The position numbers were made by a program, and so were the translations under genes. A DNA stretch of 7,994 nt from the NCBI GenBank assembly GCA_964498255.1, contig CAZCGW010000045.1, positions 1 through 7,994 of the forward strand, given 5' to 3'. The notes under the pieces are model-generated. The model saw only the letters and a program-made list of their open reading frames with translations, made no database searches and was not told the DNA's origin. The number at the start of each line of letters is the position of its first letter. Positions within the stretch are counted from its first letter, which is position 1. This document shows, piece after piece, positions 1-5,619 of the stretch. The DNA is from Fluviibacter sp964498255 (GTDB lineage Bacteria; Pseudomonadota; Gammaproteobacteria; Burkholderiales; Rhodocyclaceae).

Positions 1-31
1 CAACCCAACGTAAAAGAATATATGGTTAGAA

Positions 32-40
32 TGCTATAAC
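32..40 (+). promoter_or_regulatory. Extended -10 promoter candidate for cysB, inside an imperfect dyad
   Basis: TG-C-TATAAC matches an extended -10 element (TGnTATAAT) about 29 bases before the cysB start. No good -35 is visible upstream, which fits an extended -10 promoter. The same bases form part of an imperfect inverted repeat, GTTAGA (25-30) and TATAAC (35-40), matching at five of six pairs. LysR-type regulators often bind dyads at their own promoters, so autoregulation is possible but inferred. Confidence 0.4.
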
Positions 41-68
41 TTTTAGTAATTAAGGAGGATCGCCCGTT

Positions 69-1025
69 ATGACCCTTCAGCAACTTCGTTATCTGGTCGA
101 AGTCGCCCAGCGTGGCTTCAATGTCTCAGAGGCTGCCGAGGCGCTTTATACCTCCCAGCCGGGCGTTTCCAAGCAGATCAAACAGCTGGAAACGGATCTG
201 GGCATTATTATTTTCGAACGCGTGGGCAAGCGCTTGACCGGGGTTACCGAGGCTGGCGCACAGGTTTTGGCCCATGCCCGGCGAATTCTGGCCGAAGCCC
301 AGAATCTGAAACGCTATGTAGATGACTACACCCACGGCCAGCATGGCGCCTTGGTGATTGCTACCACCCACACCCAGGCCCGTTATGCTTTGCCAGAGGC
401 CATTTCTCATTTCCGGTTACGTTATCCAGACGTCACACTGACGCTCCATCAAGGCATGCCGGATCAATTTGCCGAATGGCTGATGCGCGGGGATGTCGAT
501 CTGGCCATTGCCACCGAATCGCTGAAGGATGTGCCGGGCATCGTAGCCTTGCCGTGCCGGCAGTGGCATCACGCCATTGTGGTTCAGAAAGGGCACCCAC
601 TTCTTAAGCAGGCTGGCCAAATCAGCCTCGCTGAGTTAGCCAGTTATCCACTCATTACCTATGTGCGCGGCGTTGCCGGGCGTATTGGCGTCGATGCAGC
701 CTTCGAGCGGCATGGCCTGTCCCCCCGGATTGTGCTGGATGCGCTGGATGCCGACGTGGTTAAAACCTATGTCGGCGTTGGTATGGGGGCCGGCATCATC
801 GCCGAACATGCTTTTGACCCCTTGCGTGATCCGGCTGCTGGCTTGCAGCTGATTACGGCGCGGCACCTGTTCCCGGCCAATACTACCCATGTCGGCATAA
901 GGCGCGGCACGCTGCTCCGTCGATTTGAATATGACTTTATCGAAGACTTTGCGCCCGGTTTGAACCGGGATGCCGTACAAAAAGCACTCCAGGGCGGCGA
1001 GGTGAGCGCATCAGACTGGCTTTAA
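69..1025 (+). CDS. cysB: CysB-type LysR-family transcriptional regulator of sulfur assimilation
   Basis: A 318-residue LysR-type regulator, close in length to E. coli CysB (324) and Cbl (316). Residues 1-60 are the winged helix-turn-helix, with the recognition region around EALYTSQPGVSKQIKQLE. Residues from about 92 on are the periplasmic-binding-protein-like effector domain. The segment ATTHTQARYALP (98-109) is the CysB signature. T100, T102 and Q103 line up with residues that bind sulfate in the CysB effector pocket. In the family, CysB activates cysteine biosynthesis and sulfate or sulfonate uptake genes and responds to N- or O-acetylserine. The start is set by AAGGAGG at 52-58, ten bases before the ATG. 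No sulfur-assimilation gene lies nearby except possibly the TSUP transporter at 4801, so the targets are elsewhere. CysB versus Cbl cannot be settled, but the family is secure. Confidence 0.9.
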   Translation: MTLQQLRYLVEVAQRGFNVSEAAEALYTSQPGVSKQIKQLETDLGIIIFERVGKRLTGVTEAGAQVLAHARRILAEAQNLKRYVDDYTHGQHGALVIATTHTQARYALPEAISHFRLRYPDVTLTLHQGMPDQFAEWLMRGDVDLAIATESLKDVPGIVALPCRQWHHAIVVQKGHPLLKQAGQISLAELASYPLITYVRGVAGRIGVDAAFERHGLSPRIVLDALDADVVKTYVGVGMGAGIIAEHAFDPLRDPAAGLQLITARHLFPANTTHVGIRRGTLLRRFEYDFIEDFAPGLNRDAVQKALQGGEVSASDWL

Positions 1026-1045
1026 CCTTGATTCTGTTATAGAAT
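1017..1045 (+). promoter_or_regulatory. Candidate promoter of the rpsF-priB-rpsR-rplI cluster
   Basis: TAGAAT at 1040-1045 is a five-of-six match to the -10 consensus. The -35 position, 17 bases upstream (1017-1022, TGGCTT), is poor and overlaps the end of cysB. The -10 lies inside a perfect inverted repeat, GATTCT (1030-1035) and AGAATC (1041-1046) with a five-base centre. That repeat could be a regulator site or a coincidence. Transcription would start near 1052, giving a leader of about 60 bases. Confidence 0.35.
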
Positions 1046-1063
1046 CTCGGGTTTTCCACCTTG

Positions 1064-1091
1064 CCCCACCGCAAATTCGCATGGCGGGGGG
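1064..1091 (+). promoter_or_regulatory. GC-rich leader hairpin before rpsF, candidate S6:S18 autoregulatory leader
   Basis: CCCC (1064-1067) pairs with GGGG (1088-1091). After a single bulged A (1068), CCGC (1069-1072) pairs with GCGG (1084-1087), closing an 11-base loop. The hairpin ends 10 bases before the AAGGAG ribosome site. Many bacteria carry an rpsF leader bound by the S6:S18 complex, marked by a CCG element next to a stem. A CCG is present here at 1069-1071, in the stem beside the bulge. The helix is directly visible, but its identity with that leader class is inferred from position and the CCG. Confidence 0.45.
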
Positions 1092-1112
1092 TATTAGCCA
1101 AAAGGAGACTAC

Positions 1113-1469
1113 ATGCGTCATTACGAAATCGTATTCATCGTCCACCCGGATCAGTCCGAGCAGGTGCCGGCGATGGTAGAGCGTTACAAAACGCTGATCA
1201 CTGGCCAGAATGGTGTCATTCACCGCCTGGAAGATTGGGGCCGTCGTCAAATGGCTTACCCGATCAACAAGGTTCACAAAGCCCACTACGTTCTGATGAA
1301 CATCGAATGTAACGGTGAAACCCTGGCCGAACTCGAGCACGCCTTCAAGTTCAATGATGCCGTTCTGCGTCACCTGACGATGAAGCAGAAGCACGCCATC
1401 ACCGAGCCTTCGCCGATGATGAAGGAAGAGAAGGCCAAGCCGGTTACGACCGAAGCTGCCGCTTCCTAA
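1113..1469 (+). CDS. rpsF: 30S ribosomal protein S6
   Basis: A 118-residue protein starting MRHYEIVFIVHPDQ, the standard first strand of S6. It continues with the conserved GGVIHRLEDWGRRQMAYPI-type region (here about 33-51) and the H-K-AHYVLMNIE strand. S6 binds the central domain of 16S rRNA together with S18, whose gene is two positions downstream. The tail after about residue 95 is a short charged stretch ending in TTEAAAS. It does not end in a Glu pair, unlike the E. coli S6 tail that RimK extends with glutamates, so that modification may be absent. AAGGAG at 1102-1107 sets the start. First gene of the cluster. Confidence 0.97.
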   Translation: MRHYEIVFIVHPDQSEQVPAMVERYKTLITGQNGVIHRLEDWGRRQMAYPINKVHKAHYVLMNIECNGETLAELEHAFKFNDAVLRHLTMKQKHAITEPSPMMKEEKAKPVTTEAAAS

Positions 1470-1494
1470 TCGCTGAATCGACGAAACAGAACGA

Positions 1495-1797
1495 TTGACG
1501 ATTAATCGGGTTCAGCTCTCCGGGCAAATCCTCAGCGTCCAGCCAATCCGGTACACACCGGCAGGCATTCCGGTAACGGAAGCAACGCTAGGGCACCACT
1601 CGGAACAGCAAGAAGCCGGACTCAAGCGTCAGGTCACCTGTGAAGTTTCAGTCAAAGCGCTCGGCAACCTAGCTCATCAGCTTGCTGCAGCACAGACCGG
1701 AACCAGCCTAACGGCCACAGGCTTCCTCGCTACCAAGAGTCTCAAAAGTCGCCAACTGATCCTGCATCTCGAATCCATTGAATTTCAAGAAACGTAA
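1495..1797 (+). CDS. priB: Primosomal replication restart protein PriB
   Basis: A 100-residue single-domain OB-fold protein. The core IRYTPAGIPV (18-27), a central strand ending VTCEVSVKALG (47-57) and GFLATKS (76-82) are typical of PriB, especially neisserial-type sequences. PriB is related to SSB. It binds single-stranded DNA and stimulates PriA so that DnaB can be reloaded on stalled forks. The position between rpsF and rpsR is the classical one. The only plausible start is TTG at 1495: no in-frame ATG or GTG precedes the conserved core, and the upstream sequence has no strong Shine-Dalgarno. The gene begins 25 bases after the rpsF stop, so low-level or coupled translation is likely. This would keep PriB well below its ribosomal neighbours. 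Confidence 0.9.
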   Translation: MTINRVQLSGQILSVQPIRYTPAGIPVTEATLGHHSEQQEAGLKRQVTCEVSVKALGNLAHQLAAAQTGTSLTATGFLATKSLKSRQLILHLESIEFQET

Positions 1798-1818
1798 ATT
1801 TCCTCGAAGGAATCCATT

Positions 1819-2106
1819 ATGACTGGACGTACTAACAACACCAAGAAGAAAGACGACCGCAACAAGCGTAATCGCGGCGGCGGTCTCTTCAAGCGCCGTA
1901 AGTTCTGCCGCTTCTCGGCAGAAAAAGTTGAACAGATTGACTACAAAGATGTCGACATTCTGAAAGACTACATCGCTGAAAACGCCAAGATCATGCCGGC
2001 TCGTCTGACCGGTACCAAGGCTGGCTACCAGCGTCAACTCGGCGTTGCCATCAAGCGTGCTCGCTTCCTGGCTCTGCTGCCTTTCACTGACAACCACAAC
2101 GGGTAA
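1819..2106 (+). CDS. rpsR: 30S ribosomal protein S18
   Basis: A 95-residue protein containing the S18 core: RKFCRF (27-32), IDYKDVDILKDYI (40-52), the TGTKAGYQRQL stretch (64-74) and AIKRARFLALLP (77-88). S18 pairs with S6 on the 30S platform. E. coli S18 has 75 residues. The additional ~20 residues are an N-terminal Lys/Arg/Asn-rich extension, probably disordered and RNA-contacting, which I recall as common in betaproteobacteria. GAAGGAA at 1806-1812, six bases upstream, supports this ATG, so the extension is probably translated. Third gene of the cluster. Confidence 0.97.
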   Translation: MTGRTNNTKKKDDRNKRNRGGGLFKRRKFCRFSAEKVEQIDYKDVDILKDYIAENAKIMPARLTGTKAGYQRQLGVAIKRARFLALLPFTDNHNG

Positions 2107-2111
2107 TCGCG

Positions 2112-2561
2112 ATGCAAATTATTCTTCTCGAAAAAGTCGTTAACCTGGGCAACCTGGGTGATGTCGTTAAAGTTAAAGACGGTTACGCTCGTAACTTCCT
2201 GATCCCTAACGGCAAAGCAAAGCGTGCAACCACTGCTGCTCTGGCAGAGTTTGCCGAGCGTCGTGCTGAGCTTGAAAAGCTGGCCGCTGAAAAGCTGGCT
2301 GCTGCTCAAGCCGTTGGCGAAAAGCTGAACGGTCTGGTTGTTGAAATCGCCCGTAAGGCTGGCGTTGATGGCCGTCTGTTCGGTTCGGTTGTTAACTTTG
2401 ACATCGCTGACGCACTGGCTGCTAAGGGCTTCAAAGTTGAAAAGTCGGACGTTCGCATGCCGACCGGCCCACTCAAGACCATCGGCGAATTCCCGCTGGA
2501 AGTTGGTCTGCACACCGATGTCGTAGTTGGCATCGTCGTGAACGTGGCAGCTGCCCAATAA
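2112..2561 (+). CDS. rplI: 50S ribosomal protein L9
   Basis: 149 residues, the same length as E. coli L9. The N-terminal rRNA-binding domain shows MQIILLEKVVNLGNLGDVVKVKDGYARNFLIP-type sequence (1-32) with the GYARNFLIPNGKA signature at 24-36. A long connecting helix rich in Ala, Glu and Lys (about 40-75) leads to the C-terminal domain. L9 binds domain V of 23S rRNA near the L1 stalk and affects frame maintenance. The ATG lies five bases after the rpsR stop and has no clear Shine-Dalgarno of its own, so translation is probably coupled to rpsR. Last gene before the terminator. Confidence 0.97.
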   Translation: MQIILLEKVVNLGNLGDVVKVKDGYARNFLIPNGKAKRATTAALAEFAERRAELEKLAAEKLAAAQAVGEKLNGLVVEIARKAGVDGRLFGSVVNFDIADALAAKGFKVEKSDVRMPTGPLKTIGEFPLEVGLHTDVVVGIVVNVAAAQ

Positions 2562-2581
2562 TTCGGTTTCACCGGATTAAG

Positions 2582-2608
2582 AAAGCCCGGCCTTGTGCCG
2601 GGCTTTTT
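2582..2608 (+). terminator. Intrinsic terminator of the rpsF-rplI cluster
   Basis: AAAGCCCGGC (2582-2591) and GCCGGGCTTT (2597-2606) form a perfect 10-bp stem around the loop CTTGT, running into TTTTT (2604-2608). It starts 20 bases after the rplI stop and separates the ribosomal cluster from dnaB. Confidence 0.93.
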
Positions 2609-2633
2609 ACTTTTTGCCGGTATCATTACGCGT

Positions 2634-4046
2634 ATGAGTTCAGAATTTTCCCGTTCGCCCCGCAAAGGTAATTTTGCCAATCAGGCCAAGTCGATTGACC
2701 CGGCCATTGCCCAATTGCGCGTGCCGCCGCACTCCATCGAAGCCGAACAATCGGTGCTGGGTGGTTTGCTGCTTGATAACGAAGCGCTGGACCGCATTAC
2801 CGATTTGCTGACTGAAGTTGACTTCTACCGCAGCGAACACAAACTGATTTATCAGCAGATCACACGTCTGCTGGAACGCGGCCGCCCGGCTGATGTGGTG
2901 ACGGTTTCCGAAGCCATTGAACAAGCCGGCCTCACTGACGAAACCGGCGGCCTAGCCTATCTGGGTGAGCTGGCTGCCAATACGCCATCAGCAGCCAACA
3001 TCCGCCGCTATGCCGAAATCGTGCGTGAGCGTGCCGTGCTGCGCCACCTAGTAGTGGTGGGTGATGAGATTGCGACAGATGCGCTTAACCCGCTCGGTCG
3101 CGATGCTAAAGAGCTCCTCGACACGGCTGAGCAAAAAGTATTTCATATTGCCGAAATGGGTGCGCGTAACCAGCAGGGTTTCGTGCACATCAACCCGCTG
3201 CTCACACAAGTCGTCGAGCGCATACAGGAATTGCACGATCGGGATAACCCCTCGGAAATCACTGGCGTGCCTACAGGCTTTACGGATCTCGATAGCAAAA
3301 CCTCTGGCCTTCAGCCTGGCGATCTCATCATCGTGGCCGGCAGACCGAGTATGGGCAAGACCGCATTTGCTTTGAACATCGCCGAATACGTTGCTGTAGA
3401 CGTAGGTTTGCCTGTTGCTGTGTTCTCCATGGAAATGGGTGGCACGCAGCTTGCCATGCGTATGCTGGCTTCTATTGGCCGTCTGGATTCGCACCGCGTG
3501 CGTACCGGCCGCCTGACAGACGACGAATGGTCACGCCTCACTTATGCGCTGGGCAAGCTCCATGAAGCGCCCATGCACATTGATGAAACCGGTGGCATGA
3601 ATCCAACCGATCTACGTGGCCGTGCACGTCGACTCAAGCGCCAGGTCGGCAAGCTCGGCCTGATCGTGATCGACTATATCCAGCTCATGGGTTCAACGCG
3701 GCAGAACGAAAACCGCGCCACTGAAGTCTCGGAAATTTCCCGTTCACTGAAAGCCCTGGCACGCGAACTTGAAGTACCCATCATTGCCTTGTCGCAGCTC
3801 TCGCGTAAAGTGGAAGAACGTACCGACAAGCGCCCAATGATGAGTGACTTGCGGGAATCCGGCGCTATCGAACAGGATGCCGACGTTATCCTCATGATGT
3901 ACCGTGAGGATTACTACAAACCGGATACGCCCGATAAGGGTATGGCCGAAGTCATTATCGGCAAACAGCGTAACGGCCCAACAGGCACCGTTAACCTGGC
4001 CTTCCTGGGCGAATACACCCGCTTCGAGAACTTGGCTCGAAGCTAA
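2634..4046 (+). CDS. dnaB: Replicative DNA helicase DnaB
   Basis: 470 residues from the ATG at 2634 (E. coli DnaB has 471). Residues from about 30 to 135 are the N-terminal domain, with PHSIEAEQSVLGGLLLD, that contacts primase. The RecA-like ATPase follows the TGFTDLD linker. Walker A is GRPSMGKT (236-243, Lys 242). Walker B is LIVIDYIQLM, with Asp 347. The ALSQLSRKVEER and DLRESGAIEQDAD segments and the KQRNGPTG motif near the C-terminus are intact. DnaB is the hexameric fork helicase. The frame stays open upstream to a GTG at 2595, but that codon lies inside the terminator loop, so it is not the start. No Shine-Dalgarno precedes 2634. PriB, whose gene is nearby, acts in reloading this helicase, but the terminator suggests separate transcription. 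Confidence 0.97.
   Translation: MSSEFSRSPRKGNFANQAKSIDPAIAQLRVPPHSIEAEQSVLGGLLLDNEALDRITDLLTEVDFYRSEHKLIYQQITRLLERGRPADVVTVSEAIEQAGLTDETGGLAYLGELAANTPSAANIRRYAEIVRERAVLRHLVVVGDEIATDALNPLGRDAKELLDTAEQKVFHIAEMGARNQQGFVHINPLLTQVVERIQELHDRDNPSEITGVPTGFTDLDSKTSGLQPGDLIIVAGRPSMGKTAFALNIAEYVAVDVGLPVAVFSMEMGGTQLAMRMLASIGRLDSHRVRTGRLTDDEWSRLTYALGKLHEAPMHIDETGGMNPTDLRGRARRLKRQVGKLGLIVIDYIQLMGSTRQNENRATEVSEISRSLKALARELEVPIIALSQLSRKVEERTDKRPMMSDLRESGAIEQDADVILMMYREDYYKPDTPDKGMAEVIIGKQRNGPTGTVNLAFLGEYTRFENLARS
4021..4043 (+). repeat. Perfect 8-bp hairpin at the 3' end of dnaB
   Basis: GCTTCGAG (4021-4028) and CTCGAAGC (4036-4043) are exact inverted repeats around a seven-base loop, placed in the last codons directly before the TAA. 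There is no U-tract after it, so it is not a standard intrinsic terminator. It could mark or stabilise the mRNA 3' end, or be a chance product of the Arg and Ser codons. Confidence 0.5.
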
Positions 4047-4120
4047 TTCAGTCATAAACTAGCGACTACGGGTTTAACCGCCGCAATTGCAACGTATTGA
4101 AAATATGGTTAAATGAGACC

Positions 4121-4411
4121 ATGAAACCGTCAACTGCCTTGCAGACAAATCGCGCTGTTATTCGCAGCGTTGTCGAGCGTTATCGTGCACGAAATCCGCG
4201 CGTATTTGGCTCTGTACTGCATGGTGATGATCAAGAAGGTAGTGATTTGGATCTTCTCGTGGAGACTACGAACGACACTACATTCATGGACGTTGCTGCA
4301 ATCCAGGTTGAACTAGAAAAAGTCCTGGGTGTTTCTGTAGATGTGCTCACCCCACTAGCTTTGCCGGTTAAGTTTCGTCAGACAGTACTGAAAGAAGCTG
4401 TGCCTGTATGA
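4121..4411 (+). CDS. mntA: MntA-type nucleotidyltransferase antitoxin of a HEPN-MNT pair
   Basis: A 96-residue minimal nucleotidyltransferase. The catalytic motif is visible as FGSVLHGDDQEGSDLDLLVE: G30-S31, then D42-x-D44, with a third acidic residue at D74 (VSVDVLT). MNT antitoxins transfer AMP from ATP to a tyrosine of the partner HepT RNase and so silence it. The stop overlaps the hepT start in an ATGA, the normal arrangement for these modules. I chose the ATG at 4121; the frame also reaches a TTG at 4097, but the family N-terminus needs no more than the shorter form. The Shine-Dalgarno is weak. A possible promoter is TTGCAA (4087-4092), 16 bases, TTAAAT (4109-4114), which would leave almost no leader. 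Confidence 0.88.
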   Translation: MKPSTALQTNRAVIRSVVERYRARNPRVFGSVLHGDDQEGSDLDLLVETTNDTTFMDVAAIQVELEKVLGVSVDVLTPLALPVKFRQTVLKEAVPV

Positions 4412-4755
4412 AGAAGGCCTTGCGTGTCTCCGATTATCTAGAGCATATGCTCGATGCTATAGAGCGCACGCAACGTTATACAGCGGATATGAGCGAGGAA
4501 GGTTTTCTTGCTGATGAAATGACTCAGGATGCGGTCATTCGTAACATCGAAGTTATAGGCGAGGCCGCAAACAACATTCAACGCGTTGATCCCGAGTTTG
4601 CCGCTCAGCACAGGGAGATTCCCTGGCAAGTGGTCTACACCATGCGGAACCGACTTTCGCATGGCTACGATACGATTGATTTCCCAATCGTATGGAAAAC
4701 GGTCCGTGAGGATTTGCCTAACCTCTATCGCCTACTCAAAGCGATAGAAGTCTAG
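4408..4755 (+). CDS. hepT: HepT-type HEPN ribonuclease toxin
   Basis: A 115-residue, mainly helical HEPN-domain protein (DUF86/HepT type). It carries the catalytic motif RNRLSHGY: R80, four residues, H85, then Y87, which is RX4HXY. In characterised HepT/MntA pairs Arg and His form the RNase active site at a dimer interface, and the Tyr is AMPylated by MntA. All three residues are present, so the toxin looks intact. GEAANNI (51-57) and the W-x-x-VYTMRNRL helix are also typical. It overlaps mntA by four bases and is followed by its own terminator, so the pair is a self-contained cassette. Cleavage of tRNA or mRNA is known for relatives; the target here is unknown. Confidence 0.9.
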   Translation: MKKALRVSDYLEHMLDAIERTQRYTADMSEEGFLADEMTQDAVIRNIEVIGEAANNIQRVDPEFAAQHREIPWQVVYTMRNRLSHGYDTIDFPIVWKTVREDLPNLYRLLKAIEV

Positions 4756-4765
4756 TTCTATCCCT

Positions 4766-4790
4766 AACGGCTCGCTCTGCGGGCCGTTTT
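4766..4790 (+). terminator. Intrinsic terminator after hepT
   Basis: AACGGCTCGC (4766-4775) pairs with GCGGGCCGTT (4779-4788), ten pairs including one T-G wobble, around a three-base loop. It is followed by TTTT (4787-4790). It begins 10 bases after the hepT stop and ends only 10 bases before the next ATG. Confidence 0.8.
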
Positions 4791-4800
4791 AACACCCGCC

Positions 4801-5553
4801 ATGGAATCCTTGCTCATCTCCTTTGCCTCCTTCTTTGCGGGGATGATTGATTCCATCGTCGGGGGTGGTGGCCTCATTCTGGTGCCCGCATTATTTGCCA
4901 CCTATCCAACAGCAGCACCGGCAACCCTATTGGGTACGAACAAGTGTGCATCGGTCTGGGGCACATCGCTAGCCACCTACCAGTACAGCAAGCGGGTTCA
5001 ATTGGCATGGCGCGCCTTGCTGCCGGCCGCATTGTTTGCCTTGGCAGGTAGCTTTGTGGGTGCCTGGAGCGTGACACAGATCGACCCGGGCTTCATCAGA
5101 AAACTCATGCCGTTCATATTGCTGGTGGTGTTGATCTACACCCTGGTTAAGAAAGGCATGGGGGCAACCCACAAGCCACATCACAACAAAAACCACGAGC
5201 GCATCATCGCCTGCCTGATTGGCGCGGTCATTGGTTGGTATGACGGCTTCTTCGGCCCCGGTACCGGCAGTTTCTTTATCTTCCTGTTTGTTCGATTCCT
5301 AGGCTACGATTTTCTGAATGCATCTGCCTCAGCCAAACTACTTAACGTAGCTACCAACATTGCGGCAATCGCACTCTTTGCACTTAAAGGCCACGTCTGG
5401 TGGCATATCGGCCTGATGATGGCCGTTGCCAATATGGCGGGTAGCTTTATCGGCAGCCACCTGGCGCTGAAGCATGGCACAGGGTTTGTGCGCTGGGTGT
5501 TTGTAGTCGTCGTGAGCCTGTTGATTATTAAAACCGGGCTGGCGGCACTTTAG
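4801..5553 (+). CDS. TSUP-family (TauE/SafE, YfcA-like) membrane transporter
   Basis: A 250-residue, highly hydrophobic protein with about eight membrane segments. It shows the internal duplication of the TSUP family. The first-repeat motif is GGGGLILVPAL (21-31), followed by ATLLGTNK. The second is GWYDGFFGPGTGSFF (145-159), followed by NASASAKLLNVATN. A His-rich loop (HKPHHNKNH, 124-132) joins the halves on one face of the membrane. Family members export or take up sulfite, sulfoacetate, taurine-related sulfonates or other small organic acids. The substrate here cannot be assigned. The ATG has no Shine-Dalgarno and stands 10 bases after the hepT terminator; no earlier start codon exists in frame before a stop at 4765. 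A later Met (residue 15) would cut the first helix. Confidence 0.85.
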   Translation: MESLLISFASFFAGMIDSIVGGGGLILVPALFATYPTAAPATLLGTNKCASVWGTSLATYQYSKRVQLAWRALLPAALFALAGSFVGAWSVTQIDPGFIRKLMPFILLVVLIYTLVKKGMGATHKPHHNKNHERIIACLIGAVIGWYDGFFGPGTGSFFIFLFVRFLGYDFLNASASAKLLNVATNIAAIALFALKGHVWWHIGLMMAVANMAGSFIGSHLALKHGTGFVRWVFVVVVSLLIIKTGLAAL

Positions 5554-5569
5554 CGACTGAGTCCCATCC

Positions 5570-5603
5570 AAAACCAAACCCACATTAAGTGGGTTCGTGT
5601 TTT
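5570..5603. terminator. Bidirectional terminator between convergent genes
   Basis: AACCCAC (5577-5583) and GTGGGTT (5589-5595) form a perfect 7-bp stem around ATTAA. It is flanked by AAAAC (5570-5574) and GTTTT (5599-5603), which can extend the pairing and give T-runs on both strands. It lies between the TSUP stop (5553) and the stop of the - strand lipoprotein gene (5620), and suits both. Confidence 0.7.
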
Positions 5604-5619
5604 GAAGGAAGAAGCCGAA

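Noticed and set aside
2595..2633. Extension of DnaB to a GTG at 2595
   Set aside because: That codon is in the loop of the rplI terminator, and the family length and N-terminus fit the ATG at 2634.
4097..4120. TTG 4097 as the start of MntA
   Set aside because: No ribosome site, and the ATG at 4121 already gives a complete nucleotidyltransferase of normal minimal length.
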